The notes beneath the pieces were generated by a model. That model was given only the letters and a program-made list of their open reading frames with translations, had not been told where the DNA came from and made no database searches. DNA of 64,000 nt from Nitrospirillum amazonense (GTDB lineage: Bacteria > Pseudomonadota > Alphaproteobacteria > Azospirillales > Azospirillaceae). Every line of letters starts with the position of its first letter. The first letter of the stretch is position 1. Position numbers and translations under genes: made by a program. The stretch spans positions 372,001-436,000 of the forward strand of contig NZ_VITN01000003.1 of NCBI RefSeq assembly GCF_007828045.1, read 5' to 3'. Positions 26,566 through 40,333 of this stretch are shown piece after piece.

Positions 26566-28014
26566 ATGGCGCAGAAGCAGCAGATGCTCCAGTTCGTCCA
26601 CACGGACCAGCAGATGCCTGACAAACGCGAGCCTGCGCTGCGCCGGCGGGATTTCGATGAGATCTACGCCCGCTTCGCGGACGACCAGGCGGCCACCCAG
26701 GCCTCGCGCTGCTCCCAGTGCGGCGTGCCCTTCTGCCAGGTGCATTGCCCCGTCTCCAACAACATCCCCGATTGGCTGAAGCTGACCGCCGAGGGCCGCT
26801 TGGAAGAGGCCTACGAGGTTTCGCAGGCCACCAACAATTTCCCTGAGATCTGCGGCCGTATCTGCCCGCAGGACCGGCTGTGCGAGGGCAACTGCACCAT
26901 CGAGCAATCGACCCACGGCACCGTCACCATCGGCGCCGTCGAGAAGTACATCACCGATACCGCCTGGGAACGCGGCTGGGTGAAGCCGGCCGCCCCGGTG
27001 CGCGAGCGCTCGCAGAGCGTCGGCATCATCGGCGCTGGCCCCGCCGGCCTGGCCGCCGCCGACCAGCTGCGCCGCAAGGGCTATCAGGTGCATGTCTACG
27101 ACCGCTACGACCGCGTCGGCGGCCTGCTGATATACGGCATCCCCGGCTTCAAGCTGGAGAAGGAGGTGGTGGAGCGCCGGGCCAAGCTGCTGGCCGACGC
27201 CGGCGTGGTCTTCCACCTGGGCTTCGAGGTCGGCCGCCACGCCACGCTGGGCCAGCTGCGCGTCCAGCACGACGCCATCCTGATCGCGACCGGCGTCTAC
27301 AAGGCGCGTGAACTGGAAGGCCCGGGCAGCGGCGTGGACGGCATCGTCCCGGCGCTGGACTACCTGACCGCCAGCAACCGTACCGGCCTGGGCGACACGG
27401 TGGTGGATTTCGAGAACGGCCGCCTGAACGCCAAGGGCAAGAACGTCGTCGTGATCGGCGGCGGCGACACCGCCATGGACTGTGTGCGCACCGCCATCCG
27501 CCAGGGCGCCAAGTCGGTGAAGTGCCTGTACCGCCGCAACCGCGCCAACATGCCGGGCAGCCAGCGCGAGGTGGCCCATGCCGAGGAAGAGGGCGTGGAG
27601 TTCGTGTGGCAGGCCGCCCCGGACGCCTTTCTGGGCGACCGCCAGGTGACGGGCGTGCGCGCCCACCGCATGCACATGGGCGTGGCCGACGCCTCCGGCC
27701 GGCAGACGCCGCAGCCCATCGAGGGCTCCGCCTTCACGCTGGAGGCCGACCTGGTGATCAAGGCCCTGGGCTTCGATCCCGAGCCGCTGCCCACCCTGTT
27801 CGGCGAGCCGGGCCTGAAGGTCAGCCGCTGGGGCACCGTCATGGCCGATCCGCGCACCCTGATGACCAACCTGGAGGGTGTGTTCGCCGCCGGCGACATC
27901 GTGCGCGGCGCCTCGCTGGTCGTCTGGGGCATCCGCGACGGCCGCGACGCCGCCGCCGGCATCCATAACTATATCACCGCCCGCGCCGCCGCCGCGCCGC
28001 TGGCCGCCGAGTAA
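26566..28014 (+). CDS. gltD: Glutamate synthase [NADPH] small subunit
   Basis: GltD feeds electrons from NADPH through FAD and two 4Fe-4S clusters to GltB for glutamate formation. The 482-residue protein has N-terminal cluster cysteines in ASRCSQCGVPFCQVHCPVSN and ICGRICPQDRLCEGNCT. The FAD site is GIIGAGPAGLAAADQLRRKGYQV and the NADPH site is VVVIGGGDTAMDCVRTAIRQGA. FAAGDIVRGASLVVWGIRDGRDAA is near the end. The ATG at 26566 gives the family length; the frame upstream is unrelated. It is followed 6 bases later by the gltB open frame, so the order here is small subunit first. Confidence 0.96.
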   Translation: MAQKQQMLQFVHTDQQMPDKREPALRRRDFDEIYARFADDQAATQASRCSQCGVPFCQVHCPVSNNIPDWLKLTAEGRLEEAYEVSQATNNFPEICGRICPQDRLCEGNCTIEQSTHGTVTIGAVEKYITDTAWERGWVKPAAPVRERSQSVGIIGAGPAGLAAADQLRRKGYQVHVYDRYDRVGGLLIYGIPGFKLEKEVVERRAKLLADAGVVFHLGFEVGRHATLGQLRVQHDAILIATGVYKARELEGPGSGVDGIVPALDYLTASNRTGLGDTVVDFENGRLNAKGKNVVVIGGGDTAMDCVRTAIRQGAKSVKCLYRRNRANMPGSQREVAHAEEEGVEFVWQAAPDAFLGDRQVTGVRAHRMHMGVADASGRQTPQPIEGSAFTLEADLVIKALGFDPEPLPTLFGEPGLKVSRWGTVMADPRTLMTNLEGVFAAGDIVRGASLVVWGIRDGRDAAAGIHNYITARAAAAPLAAE

Positions 28015-28026
28015 GGGGGATTGAAG

Positions 28027-32607
<4,581 letters not shown>

Positions 32608-32626
32608 GGTAACGAGCACGCCTTTG

Positions 32627-32654
32627 GGCGCCCCGGTCCTCGGGCCGGGGCGCC
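32627..32654. terminator. GC-rich perfect hairpin after gltB
   Basis: GGCGCCCCGG (32627-32636) pairs perfectly with CCGGGGCGCC (32645-32654) around an 8-base loop. It begins 20 bases after the gltB stop but has no T-run, so it may stall polymerase or protect the mRNA end. Confidence 0.55.
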
Positions 32655-32742
32655 TCCCGCGAAGGGAGCCCCACGAAGAGGGACGAAGGAGAGGGGGCAC
32701 GGGGTCTCATCCGAGGCCACCACCGCCCCCCGGAAAACGCGA

Positions 32743-32780
32743 CCGCTGCCGGGAGGAATTCCGGTGGCGGTTTTTCTTTT
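32743..32780 (+). terminator. Rho-independent terminator of gltDB
   Basis: CCGCTGCCGG pairs with CCGGTGGCGG around GAGGAATT, with two wobble pairs. It is followed by TTTTTCTTTT. It is 136 bases past gltB and on its strand. Confidence 0.8.
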
Positions 32781-32796
32781 GGGAACTGGGGCCGGA

Positions 32797-33849
32797 TCAC
32801 TCAGCGGTGTCGGCCCCGGCGCGCTTCAGGGCCGGGCCGGTAACCTGGAACACCGGGCCGCCGTTGTAGGTGAAGTACAGCCTGTTCTGGCTGTGGGCGA
32901 TCAGGACATGGTGGGCGCGCAGAAAGTCGGCGCCCAGAAGCATGTCCGTGTTGGCCTGGGTGGTGCGGGCGACACGCGATCCGCTATCTGTAAAGGTCCC
33001 GCTGCCGAACAGATCACCGAAGCGCAGTTTGGCGTGCTTGATGGTCTCATCCCCCAGGGTGAAACCGTCGAAGACCCCCACCCATTCCTGCACTGTTTTG
33101 GCGCCCACGCCTCGGGCGGCGTTGGCCATGACCACGCCCGGCGTCTCGGGCGTCACGCCGATGCGGGCGGCCGCCTGCGACGACAGGACCGAATGGGTGG
33201 CACCGCTATCCAGCATGGCCAGTAGCGCTTGGCCGCCCAAGGTCACGTCCATGACGATATGGGGGTTCTGCGGGTTCACCGTGTGGATGTCGGCGGTCAT
33301 CGCCGCGTCCGACCAGAAGCCCAGGAAGGCGTTCTCGCAGCCGCGCGGCTGGTACAGGTTGATGATGTCGTGTGCCAGGTCCAGTTCCACGTCGAACTTG
33401 CGGAACACATCCTCGCCCAGCAGGCCCACGACGTCGTCGCGGCCCAGGCTGCGCTCCCCCGCCAGGTTCAGGGCCATGTCGGTGACCGTCTGCTTGCCCA
33501 GGGTGAAGGTCTTGATGAGCGTGGTCTGGATGTCGCTGCGCCCACCCACGCCGCTCAGCGTGCCGTTGCGGCCGCTGAAGCCCGGTAGGTCCAATTCCTC
33601 CGCCTTGCTGCGCAGGATCATGCTGAGGGCGGCGCCGGTGTCGACCAGGAAATAGACGGGGTGGCCGTTGATCTCCACCTTCACCAGTGGCTGGTTGCCA
33701 TCCATGGTCACCGGCAGGCTGTCCGACTTGATCATCTGGCAGGTGTCGGCGGCCCGGGCGGTCCTCGCTCCACCGATCATGGACAGGGCCGCGAGGGTGA
33801 ACCCTGCTAGCGCGGCCCCTGCAAGTACGGCCCTGGATATGACGCGCAT
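32797..33849 (-). CDS. Exported double-DTG retropepsin-like aspartic protease, paralogue 1
   Basis: This is a 350-residue protein with a signal peptide ending at TARA (about residue 33). Two retropepsin-like domains are visible in tandem: the first has Asp70 in YFLVDTGAALSM, the second Asp214 in AMLDSGATHSVLS. In pepsin-type enzymes two such aspartates form one active site, so a single chain could act as a pseudo-dimer. The C-terminus MLLGADFLRAHHVLIAHSQNRLYFTYNGGPVFQ is shared with both downstream paralogues. The second motif is D-S-G instead of D-T-G. Substrate and partners are unknown. It is the last of three same-strand paralogues with 107- and 90-base gaps, each with its own likely start. 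Confidence 0.78.
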   Translation of the reverse strand: MRVISRAVLAGAALAGFTLAALSMIGGARTARAADTCQMIKSDSLPVTMDGNQPLVKVEINGHPVYFLVDTGAALSMILRSKAEELDLPGFSGRNGTLSGVGGRSDIQTTLIKTFTLGKQTVTDMALNLAGERSLGRDDVVGLLGEDVFRKFDVELDLAHDIINLYQPRGCENAFLGFWSDAAMTADIHTVNPQNPHIVMDVTLGGQALLAMLDSGATHSVLSSQAAARIGVTPETPGVVMANAARGVGAKTVQEWVGVFDGFTLGDETIKHAKLRFGDLFGSGTFTDSGSRVARTTQANTDMLLGADFLRAHHVLIAHSQNRLYFTYNGGPVFQVTGPALKRAGADTAE

Positions 33850-33956
33850 CCGTTTCCCACCCTGTCAGCCAACGGTATTCGCATTTATGCACCAACAGGA
33901 GTGCACGCAAACAGTGTGGGGATCAAGCGCTCCCGACGGGAAATGGGTCGCCGTCG

Positions 33957-35051
33957 CTATTGACCTTGGGCCTTCTTGGTGGGGCCGGCGGACGGCTCCG
34001 TCTCCTCGTCCGCCTGGGTGCCGCGGGACGCCGGGCTCAAAGCCGGGCCCACCACCTGGAACACCGGCCCGCCCTGGTAGGTGAAGTAGACCTTGCGCTG
34101 GCTGGACGCGATATAGACGCGATGGCTGCGCAGGAAATCCGCGCCCAGGTACATGTCGGTGTCGCCGTAGGAGGTGCTGAGGCGGCTGCCGACATAGGTC
34201 GTGCCGACACGGTTGTAGAGGTCGGTCACGCGCAGCTTGGCGTGGCGGATGGTTTCATCGCCGATGCTGAAGCTGTCGAAGGTGCCGATATGGGTTTCGA
34301 CGGTATAGCCGTTGGCGCCCTGTATGTTTCCCGCTTTCGCGCCATCACCGGCGACGACATCGACGCCCACGCGCCGGGCCACGCCCTCATCCAGCACGGT
34401 GATGCTGGCGCCGCTGTCCAACTCGGCATGCACGGTCTGGCCGTTGACCAGCACGGGAACGCGGATACGGGCGCGGTTGCCGCGCACGTCGTCCATGGCG
34501 GTGACGTTGTAGCTGTTCGACCAATAGGCCAGGATGTCCTTGTCGCACTTCTCCGGCTTGAACAGGTTCAGCAGGTTGTGGGCGAGGTCGAACTCCATGT
34601 CGTAGCGTTCCAGCAGGTCCATGCCCAGGGCGCCGACGGTATCGCTCCCCAGGGACCCATAGCCGCCGACATAGACGCGGACGTCGCGGCCACGCCAAGT
34701 GCCCAGTTCCAGGCTGTCCATCGTGGTCTGCAGCAGCCGGCTGGTCCCATCGACGCCGATCATCTCGCCTTGCGCGTCCACCGCCTTCAGACCCAAGGGG
34801 GCCAGCGACGACCGATTCAGCACCGACATCCAGGCCCCGGTGTCGATCAGCATGTGGACAGGCTTGCCGTTGATGGCGACGCGGGCCAGCAGTGTATTGC
34901 CGTCCATTTCCAGGGGAATGGCCGCGACCTGGGCCAGCTTGCAGGAGGAGGCCGCCTGGGCTGTGGCGGCCAGTGACAAGATGGCCAACGCCGACAAAGC
35001 CAGTATCGACGCGCCCGCGCGCATTTTCGTCGTCATCGCCCGGATATCCAT
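33957..35051 (-). CDS. Exported double-DTG retropepsin-like aspartic protease, paralogue 2
   Basis: This 364-residue protein has an N-terminal signal peptide ending near TAQA. Catalytic-type aspartates are Asp70 in HMLIDTGAWMSVLN and Asp212 in AELDSGASITVLD. The spacing between the two motifs (142) is nearly the same as in paralogue 1 (144) and paralogue 3 (144). The tail has MYLGADFLRSHRVYIASSQRKVYFTYQGGPVFQ, then a polar extension ending KKAQGQ. The ATG at 35051 is used; ATGs at residues 6 and 10 are alternatives because no strong ribosome-binding site decides. Confidence 0.77.
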   Translation of the reverse strand: MDIRAMTTKMRAGASILALSALAILSLAATAQAASSCKLAQVAAIPLEMDGNTLLARVAINGKPVHMLIDTGAWMSVLNRSSLAPLGLKAVDAQGEMIGVDGTSRLLQTTMDSLELGTWRGRDVRVYVGGYGSLGSDTVGALGMDLLERYDMEFDLAHNLLNLFKPEKCDKDILAYWSNSYNVTAMDDVRGNRARIRVPVLVNGQTVHAELDSGASITVLDEGVARRVGVDVVAGDGAKAGNIQGANGYTVETHIGTFDSFSIGDETIRHAKLRVTDLYNRVGTTYVGSRLSTSYGDTDMYLGADFLRSHRVYIASSQRKVYFTYQGGPVFQVVGPALSPASRGTQADEETEPSAGPTKKAQGQ

Positions 35052-35141
35052 GATGTCACCCGTTCCCCCACCCCGGTTTCCAGGGTTCCTATTCGCGTTG
35101 CCGTTGACTATGTGCGCCCGCGCCCGGTGTAGGCCAGTACG

Positions 35142-36242
35142 CTACTCGTTTTGATGCTCGGCCGCTGGGGCGACGGGCGCCGTCGCGGCAGGCGGCGGCG
35201 CGTCCGTCTGGAACACGGGGCCGCCCACATAGCTGAAGTACAGCCGGTGCTGGCTGTGGGCGATCAGCACGTGGTGGCTGCGCAAGAAGTCCGCGCCCAG
35301 CAGCATCTGCATGCCGGCCTCCGTCATCGCGTCGCGCGCGTTGAAGGACTCATAGCCGCCACGCAGATTGCCGAAGCGCATCTTGGGATGCCGGATGGTC
35401 TCGTCGCCCAGACTGAAGCTGTCGAAGGCGCCGATCCAGGTGGAGACCTGCTTGCCGTTGACGCCGTTGGCGGCGCCCACCGGCCTGGCTTCGGGGGAGT
35501 CCGGCGTCACCCCCAACCGTTTGGCGGCATCCATGGTGAGCACCGAATAGTAGGCGCCGGTGTCCAGCAGGGCCTGGATCGGGGCGCCATTGATCTGCAG
35601 ATCCAGGATGACCTGCGGCAGGAAAGAGGTCATACGGCGGATGGCGACCACCGAGTAGTCGCCCTCCCAGGTCTTGAGATTGGCGTCGGCGCAGTTATGG
35701 GGCGTGTACAGCACGATGCGGCTGTGGGCGAAGTCCAACTCGACATCATAATGACTGAAGAAACGCTCCCCCAACACGCCGACCACGTCGGGGTGGCCCA
35801 GGTTATTTCCCTGGCCAGCGATGGTCATGGGCACATCGCTGGCGCTGCCGCCATTCAGGGTCAGCGTCTTGATGATGGTGTCGTTGATCTCGCTTTTGCC
35901 GTCCACGCCGTAGGCGTAGCCGCGCAGCCTGCCCTTGGGCAGATCCAGGCGCTTGGCGGCGCCTTGCAGGATGAAGCTGTCGTTGGCGCCGGTATCGATC
36001 AGGAACTTGACGGGCGTCCCGTTGATCTCACCCGGGATGAGGGGCTGGTTCCCCTCCATGACGATGGGGACGATCCACCGGCTCAAGGTGCATTGGGCCT
36101 CCGCGGCCCGGGCGGTGCCGGTGACCCCCGGTAAGCAAGAACACAGCACCCCGGCTAAAGCGATTCCCGCGATGGCCGCCACGCGCCCCAACAAGCAAAC
36201 CAAAATTGCCCCCACCTCGCTGATGATGGCCGGGGTCCCCAC
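35142..36242 (-). CDS. Exported double-DTG retropepsin-like aspartic protease, paralogue 3
   Basis: This 366-residue protein starts at a GTG with a GGGGGAG site 8-10 bases upstream. The hydrophobic leader (VGAILVCLLGRVAAIAGIALAGVLCSC) ends in an AXA-type site near TARA. The two aspartates are Asp83 in FLIDTGANDSF and Asp227 in ALLDTGAYYSVL; this is the only one of the three paralogues with two full DTG motifs. The shared tail MLLGADFLRSHHVLIAHSQHRLYFSYVGGPVFQ is present. As the first gene in transcription order it may drive the other two. Confidence 0.77.
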   Translation of the reverse strand: MGTPAIISEVGAILVCLLGRVAAIAGIALAGVLCSCLPGVTGTARAAEAQCTLSRWIVPIVMEGNQPLIPGEINGTPVKFLIDTGANDSFILQGAAKRLDLPKGRLRGYAYGVDGKSEINDTIIKTLTLNGGSASDVPMTIAGQGNNLGHPDVVGVLGERFFSHYDVELDFAHSRIVLYTPHNCADANLKTWEGDYSVVAIRRMTSFLPQVILDLQINGAPIQALLDTGAYYSVLTMDAAKRLGVTPDSPEARPVGAANGVNGKQVSTWIGAFDSFSLGDETIRHPKMRFGNLRGGYESFNARDAMTEAGMQMLLGADFLRSHHVLIAHSQHRLYFSYVGGPVFQTDAPPPAATAPVAPAAEHQNE

Positions 36243-36356
36243 CCTGGCCGCTCCCCCGCATGGGTTTCGGCGCCATCGTTTGCAATGATGGTGTAAGGAT
36301 GCCGCCGTAAATTTGTACGTAAAGCGATAGTTCGCGACAAAATGCCGCAGTCTGGG

Positions 36357-37844
36357 TCAGGCGCTGCGCACCCGGCCCACCGCCCGTTTCCAGCCGTCAT
36401 ACAAGCGCTCCCGCGCCGCCGGGTCGGCGGCGGGCTCGAAGCGCCGTTCCTCCCGCCACAGGGTGGATATCGCGTCCAGGCTGGGGAACAGGCCCGCCGC
36501 CAGGCCGGCCAGGAAGGCGGCGCCCAGGGCCGTCGTCTCCGTCACCGCCGGCCGCTCCACCGTCAGGTCCAGCTGGTCGGCCAGGAACTGCATCAGCCAG
36601 TCGTTGGCGACCATGCCGCCGTCCACGCGCAGGGCTGTCAGGGCGCAGCCGCTGTCGGCCGCCATGGCGTCCATCAGGTCGCGGGTCTGATAGCAGACGG
36701 ACTCCAGGGCCGCGCGCACGATATGGCTGATGCCGCTGTCGCGCGTCAGGCCAAGGATGGCGCCGCGCGCGTCGGGGTCCCAATAGGGCGCGCCCAGGCC
36801 GGTGAAGGCCGGCACCAGGTAGACGCCGCCGGTGTCGGCCAGCGCCCGGGCATGGCCCTGGCTGGATGCCGCGTCGGGGATCAGGCGCAGCCCGTCGCGC
36901 AGCCATTGCACCGCCGCCCCGGCCACGAAGATCGACCCCTCCAACGCGTAGCTGGCGCGGCCGTCCAGGCGGTAGGCCAGGGTGGTCAACAGGCGGTGGT
37001 TGGACGGGCGCGGCGTGTCGCCGATGTTCATCAGGGCGAAACAGCCGGTGCCGTAGGTGCTCTTGATCATGCCGGGGCCCACGCAGGCCTGGCCGATGGC
37101 GGCGGCCTGCTGGTCGCCCGCCATGCCCAGCACGGGCACGGGCCGGCCCAGCAGGTCGGCGCTGGCGACGCCGAAGGACCCGGCGTTGTCCAGCACCCGG
37201 GGCAGGACCGCCGCCGGGATGCCGAACAGGCGCAACAGCTCCGGATCCCAGTCCAGGGTCTGCAGGTTGAACAGCAGGGTGCGGGCGGCGTTGGTGGCGT
37301 CGGTCGCGTGCACCTGGCCGCCGGTCAGGCGCCACAGCAGGAAGCAGTCGATGGTGCCGAAGGCGAGATCCCCCGCCTCGGCCCGCGCCCGGGCGCCGGG
37401 GACGGTATCCAGGATCCAGGCCAGCTTGGTGGCGGAGAAATAGGGGTCCAGCAGCAGGCCGGTACGCTGCCTCACCATGGCCTCCGCCCCCTCCCGCCGC
37501 AGGGCCTGGCAAAGGCCGGCGGTGCGGCGGTCCTGCCAGACGATGGCGGGGTGCAGGGCTTCCCCCGTCCGGCGGTCCCACACCAGTGTGGTTTCGCGCT
37601 GGTTGGTGATGCCTATGGCGGCCACGCGGGTGGCCTCCACCCCGGCCTTGTCCACCGCCCCCCGGCAGACCGCCACCGTGTCGCGCCAGATGTCCTCCGG
37701 ATCATGCTCCACCTGGCCGTCGGCGGGGCAATGCTGCGGCAGCTCGCGCTGGGCCGTGGCCAGGGGCCGGCCGGCGGCGTCGAACAGGATGGCGCGGGTG
37801 GAGGTGGTACCCTGGTCGATGGCCAGGATCAGGTCGGCGGGCAT
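36357..37844 (-). CDS. glpK: Glycerol kinase
   Basis: GlpK makes sn-glycerol 3-phosphate from glycerol and ATP. The 495-residue FGGY kinase has [16 protein letters not shown] at the start, the substrate residues [14 protein letters not shown] and WQDRRT, and LLWRLTGG. The C-terminal ATPase part has [14 protein letters not shown] and [19 protein letters not shown]. The ATG at 37844 has a GAGGGAGGGG site; the TTG further upstream is rejected. No glpF, glpD or glpR lies next to it. Confidence 0.95.
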   Translation of the reverse strand: MPADLILAIDQGTTSTRAILFDAAGRPLATAQRELPQHCPADGQVEHDPEDIWRDTVAVCRGAVDKAGVEATRVAAIGITNQRETTLVWDRRTGEALHPAIVWQDRRTAGLCQALRREGAEAMVRQRTGLLLDPYFSATKLAWILDTVPGARARAEAGDLAFGTIDCFLLWRLTGGQVHATDATNAARTLLFNLQTLDWDPELLRLFGIPAAVLPRVLDNAGSFGVASADLLGRPVPVLGMAGDQQAAAIGQACVGPGMIKSTYGTGCFALMNIGDTPRPSNHRLLTTLAYRLDGRASYALEGSIFVAGAAVQWLRDGLRLIPDAASSQGHARALADTGGVYLVPAFTGLGAPYWDPDARGAILGLTRDSGISHIVRAALESVCYQTRDLMDAMAADSGCALTALRVDGGMVANDWLMQFLADQLDLTVERPAVTETTALGAAFLAGLAAGLFPSLDAISTLWREERRFEPAADPAARERLYDGWKRAVGRVRSA

Positions 37845-38489
37845 GGCGGGCCCCTCCCTCAAGGTCTTGTTATCGCGGCGGTCGGCCGCCCGTGCGCGGT
37901 ACGCCGACGGTGCGTCGCGGGCACCGACCTGTCAACGGTGGGACCCGGAAAAGCTATCCAGAAGGGGAGCGAAAAGTGCTGCGTAATGGGGTTGACGCCG
38001 AACTGTAACAGGCGCACCATCTGTCTTACCGAAGCACTCAGGAGGCATCAGAAACCAGATTAGCCCACCAGATCAGGTAAATCGTCGAATGCACGCAGTA
38101 TTCGATGTGTTGCCCGTAACCAGGAGGGTGTGTCAAATCATGACTCCACCGACGCGTACTGTATGAGCTGTGTGACAGCTCCACACATATAGCGGTAGCT
38201 AATGCCGGTTTCTGACCGGTGTATCGCTCGATGGACTATCTGAGCTTCGCTGAAGCCAACAGAACCCCCGTTGCCCTGACCGGCACGGGGGTTCGCTTTT
38301 ATGGGGCCGGCCCCGGGCGCGCCGACGACCCCTTCAATCCCCCCAGTCGCGTCGCGGCGGTCATCCGCCCAACCCCATTCACGCCAGCGGCGACGCATAT
38401 GGGGGTGCGCGCCGTGCCGGGACCCCGTATATAGAGGTGAGGGCGGGTCCTTGGTGTGGCCGCCGAAGGATGTCGAGGGGCCGGGACCA
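37845..38489. other. 645-base gene-free stretch before the metallopeptidase gene
   Basis: No convincing protein gene lies here on either strand. The middle part (about 37990-38300) is less GC-rich than its surroundings and ends in a strong plus-strand terminator with no upstream plus-strand gene, which suggests a non-coding transcript. Short inverted repeats include CGAAT/ATTCG around 38085-38105 and AGCTGT/ACAGCT around 38165-38180. One 25-codon frame (MHAVFDVL...) occurs at 38088 without a ribosome-binding site and is not called. Confidence 0.5.
38263..38299 (+). terminator. Orphan rho-independent terminator
   Basis: AACCCCCGT (38263-38271) pairs with ACGGGGGTT (38285-38293), followed by CGCTTTTA. 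There is no annotated plus-strand gene upstream back to the glpK start, which is on the other strand. It may end a small RNA. Confidence 0.75.
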
Positions 38490-39284
38490 ATGGGGTTGAT
38501 GGGCCTGTTGCGCGGCATGGGGCTGACGGCCCCGAAAAAGCCCGCGCCGAGAACCAGGACGAAGGCGCGGGTGGCGCCGACCACCGTATCGCAATTGCGC
38601 GTCGCCGGCATCGACCAGCCGGTTGAGGTGCGGCGCAGCCCGCGCGCCCGCCGCCTGTCGTTGAAGGTCGATGGCGCCACCGACACCGTGCGCGTGACCG
38701 TGCCGCCCCGCGTGGGCGACGCCGAGGTCGCGGGCTTCGTCGGCCGCCACCTAGATTGGGTGAACGCCCGCCTGGCCGCCCTGCCGCCGCGCCAACCCTT
38801 TGTCGATGGCATGGCCGTGCCCCTGCTGGGCCGGTCCGCCATCATTCACCACGACCCCGGCCGCCGGGGCGGCGCCCGCCTGGTCGAGGGGCTGGCCGGC
38901 CTGGAGCTGCGCGTGGGCGGGGAGGCGGAATTCCTGAACCGCCGCGTCACCGATTTCCTGAAGGCGGAGGCGCGGCGCCACCTGTCGGCCCTGACGGCGG
39001 AAACGGCGGCCCGCGCCGGCCTGCGCGCCAGCGGCGTTTCCGTGCGCGACACCCGCAGCCGCTGGGGCAGCTGCTCCGCCACCGGCCGCATCAGCTATTC
39101 CTGGCGCCTGATCTTGGCCCCGCCGCAGATCGTCGCGTACGTCGTGGCGCACGAGGTGGCGCACCTGAAGGAGATGAACCACGGTCCCAACTTCTGGGCC
39201 CTGTGCGCAGTGCTGGCCGGCGACGTGGACAAGCCCCGCGCGTGGTTGAAAGCGCACGGGGGCCGGCTTCACCGCTATGGGTGA
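38490..39284 (+). CDS. YgjP/WLM-type (M48-like) metallopeptidase domain protein
   Basis: This is a 264-residue protein. The N-terminal half is a basic region with VEVRRSPRARRLSLKVDGATDTVRVTVPP. The C-terminal half carries RDTRSRWGSCSATGRISYSWRLILAPPQIVAYVVAHEVAHLKEMNHGPNFW. Within it HEVAH is the zinc HExxH motif, followed by the third ligand His in MNH. This is the pattern of the DUF45/YgjP family, a putative zinc peptidase with no settled substrate. GAGGGG precedes the ATG at 38490. The neighbours give no functional clue. Confidence 0.88.
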   Translation: MGLMGLLRGMGLTAPKKPAPRTRTKARVAPTTVSQLRVAGIDQPVEVRRSPRARRLSLKVDGATDTVRVTVPPRVGDAEVAGFVGRHLDWVNARLAALPPRQPFVDGMAVPLLGRSAIIHHDPGRRGGARLVEGLAGLELRVGGEAEFLNRRVTDFLKAEARRHLSALTAETAARAGLRASGVSVRDTRSRWGSCSATGRISYSWRLILAPPQIVAYVVAHEVAHLKEMNHGPNFWALCAVLAGDVDKPRAWLKAHGGRLHRYG

Positions 39285-39321
39285 TTTATTGTCTTATGAG
39301 TGTTCAAAAAATAGAGGGCTA

Positions 39322-40176
39322 TTATTTAGATTTAGCTGCGGCTTGTATGATGGCGCTGCCGGAAAGTTTGCATTTGGTCGATCTTTCTAACCCATCGCCC
39401 GCCGTCTGTGAATTTCCGCTCGTCTCTCCGGTGCCTTGACCGGCCAGCGCTTTTATGACAGCTGAACTGCCGCCATCCGCCGATGCGATTCTCGCATTTT
39501 GTGTCTGCTGTTGGCAGTCAACAGTCTGCGCTGCGCTATCATTTAGCATTTGTACTACTGCGTGCGTCCATGTTCCTGCTTGTGTGTAGATTAGCAAATC
39601 ATTCGCCGCCTGCCACATGTTGGTATATTTATCGACTCTTGCAAGAAATACTGCTTCTTGATTTGCTCTGTCCTTGATCATCTGGGCTATTATAAGGTGG
39701 ATTGATTTTGAGTATAAGATGTCGCTGTTGACTTTTGCCTGAGTACCGGTGAGTCCCGCCATGATTGCGCTTAATATTTGGGATGTCGTTCCTCCAGTCA
39801 ACGCACCAGCGGAGCCCAAACCAATATTGGCAACGTCGACTAATGTGTTTCCATCATTAAAGGCCGTCATCAAGCTGTCGGCGTAGTGTTGGAACCTTAC
39901 ATCAATTAGCTGTTTTAATGCCCAGGCGCACGCTTGGATGGCTGGATTATCGGCTGATGATTGAATGCTTGTGGCGCATGCGGCAGGCAGATAACCAGAG
40001 TCTTCAACCATCTGAGAGCTTTTCGTCCCAGTTGTGTTGGATTGAAAGAGCCAGACGCTATCGTCAATAACCGGACCGCCATTTGAAAGATTAGAAAAGA
40101 GGCTGGTCGTCCCGCAACCGCTCACTAAGGCCAAGGCACCCGCTGCCGCAAGCCCAATCATGAATTGCACCCGCAT
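39322..40176 (-). CDS. Putative lipoprotein of unknown function, AT-rich
   Basis: This is a 284-residue protein with a lipoprotein signal: MRVQFMIGLAAAGALALVSGC, the lipobox LVSGC putting the lipidated cysteine at residue 21. The mature protein is rich in Ser, Thr, Ala and Gln with no recognised domain; five further cysteines (for example in AACATSI and QACAWAL) may form disulphides. TGGAGG lies 6 bases before the ATG. Codon use and composition are clearly lower in GC than every neighbour, the mark of recent acquisition. A weak AATAG/CTATT hairpin with T residues follows the stop. Confidence 0.7.
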   Translation of the reverse strand: MRVQFMIGLAAAGALALVSGCGTTSLFSNLSNGGPVIDDSVWLFQSNTTGTKSSQMVEDSGYLPAACATSIQSSADNPAIQACAWALKQLIDVRFQHYADSLMTAFNDGNTLVDVANIGLGSAGALTGGTTSQILSAIMAGLTGTQAKVNSDILYSKSIHLIIAQMIKDRANQEAVFLARVDKYTNMWQAANDLLIYTQAGTWTHAVVQMLNDSAAQTVDCQQQTQNARIASADGGSSAVIKALAGQGTGETSGNSQTAGDGLERSTKCKLSGSAIIQAAAKSK

Positions 40177-40333
40177 TTAGGACCTCCAGTGATGCTGGAT
40201 ATCCTAATACGTGTATTCCAATTTGCGGTGCGGCGCCATCAAAATACACCCATAGGTTTTGATTGTGGGGCACTTTCTCTTTATTGCGCCGCAGGAATTA
40301 GAAAATTTCTTGGTCGCCCTGCTGTCGCTATTG

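Noticed and set aside
33957-36242. Retrotransposon or retroviral-like element because of retropepsin domains
   Set aside because: There is no reverse transcriptase, integrase or terminal repeat, and all three proteins have signal peptides, so they are exported cellular proteins.
38138-38845. A 235-codon minus-strand frame over the metallopeptidase start
   Set aside because: It has no ribosome-binding site and no domain; the plus-strand gene has HEVAH and a good start region.
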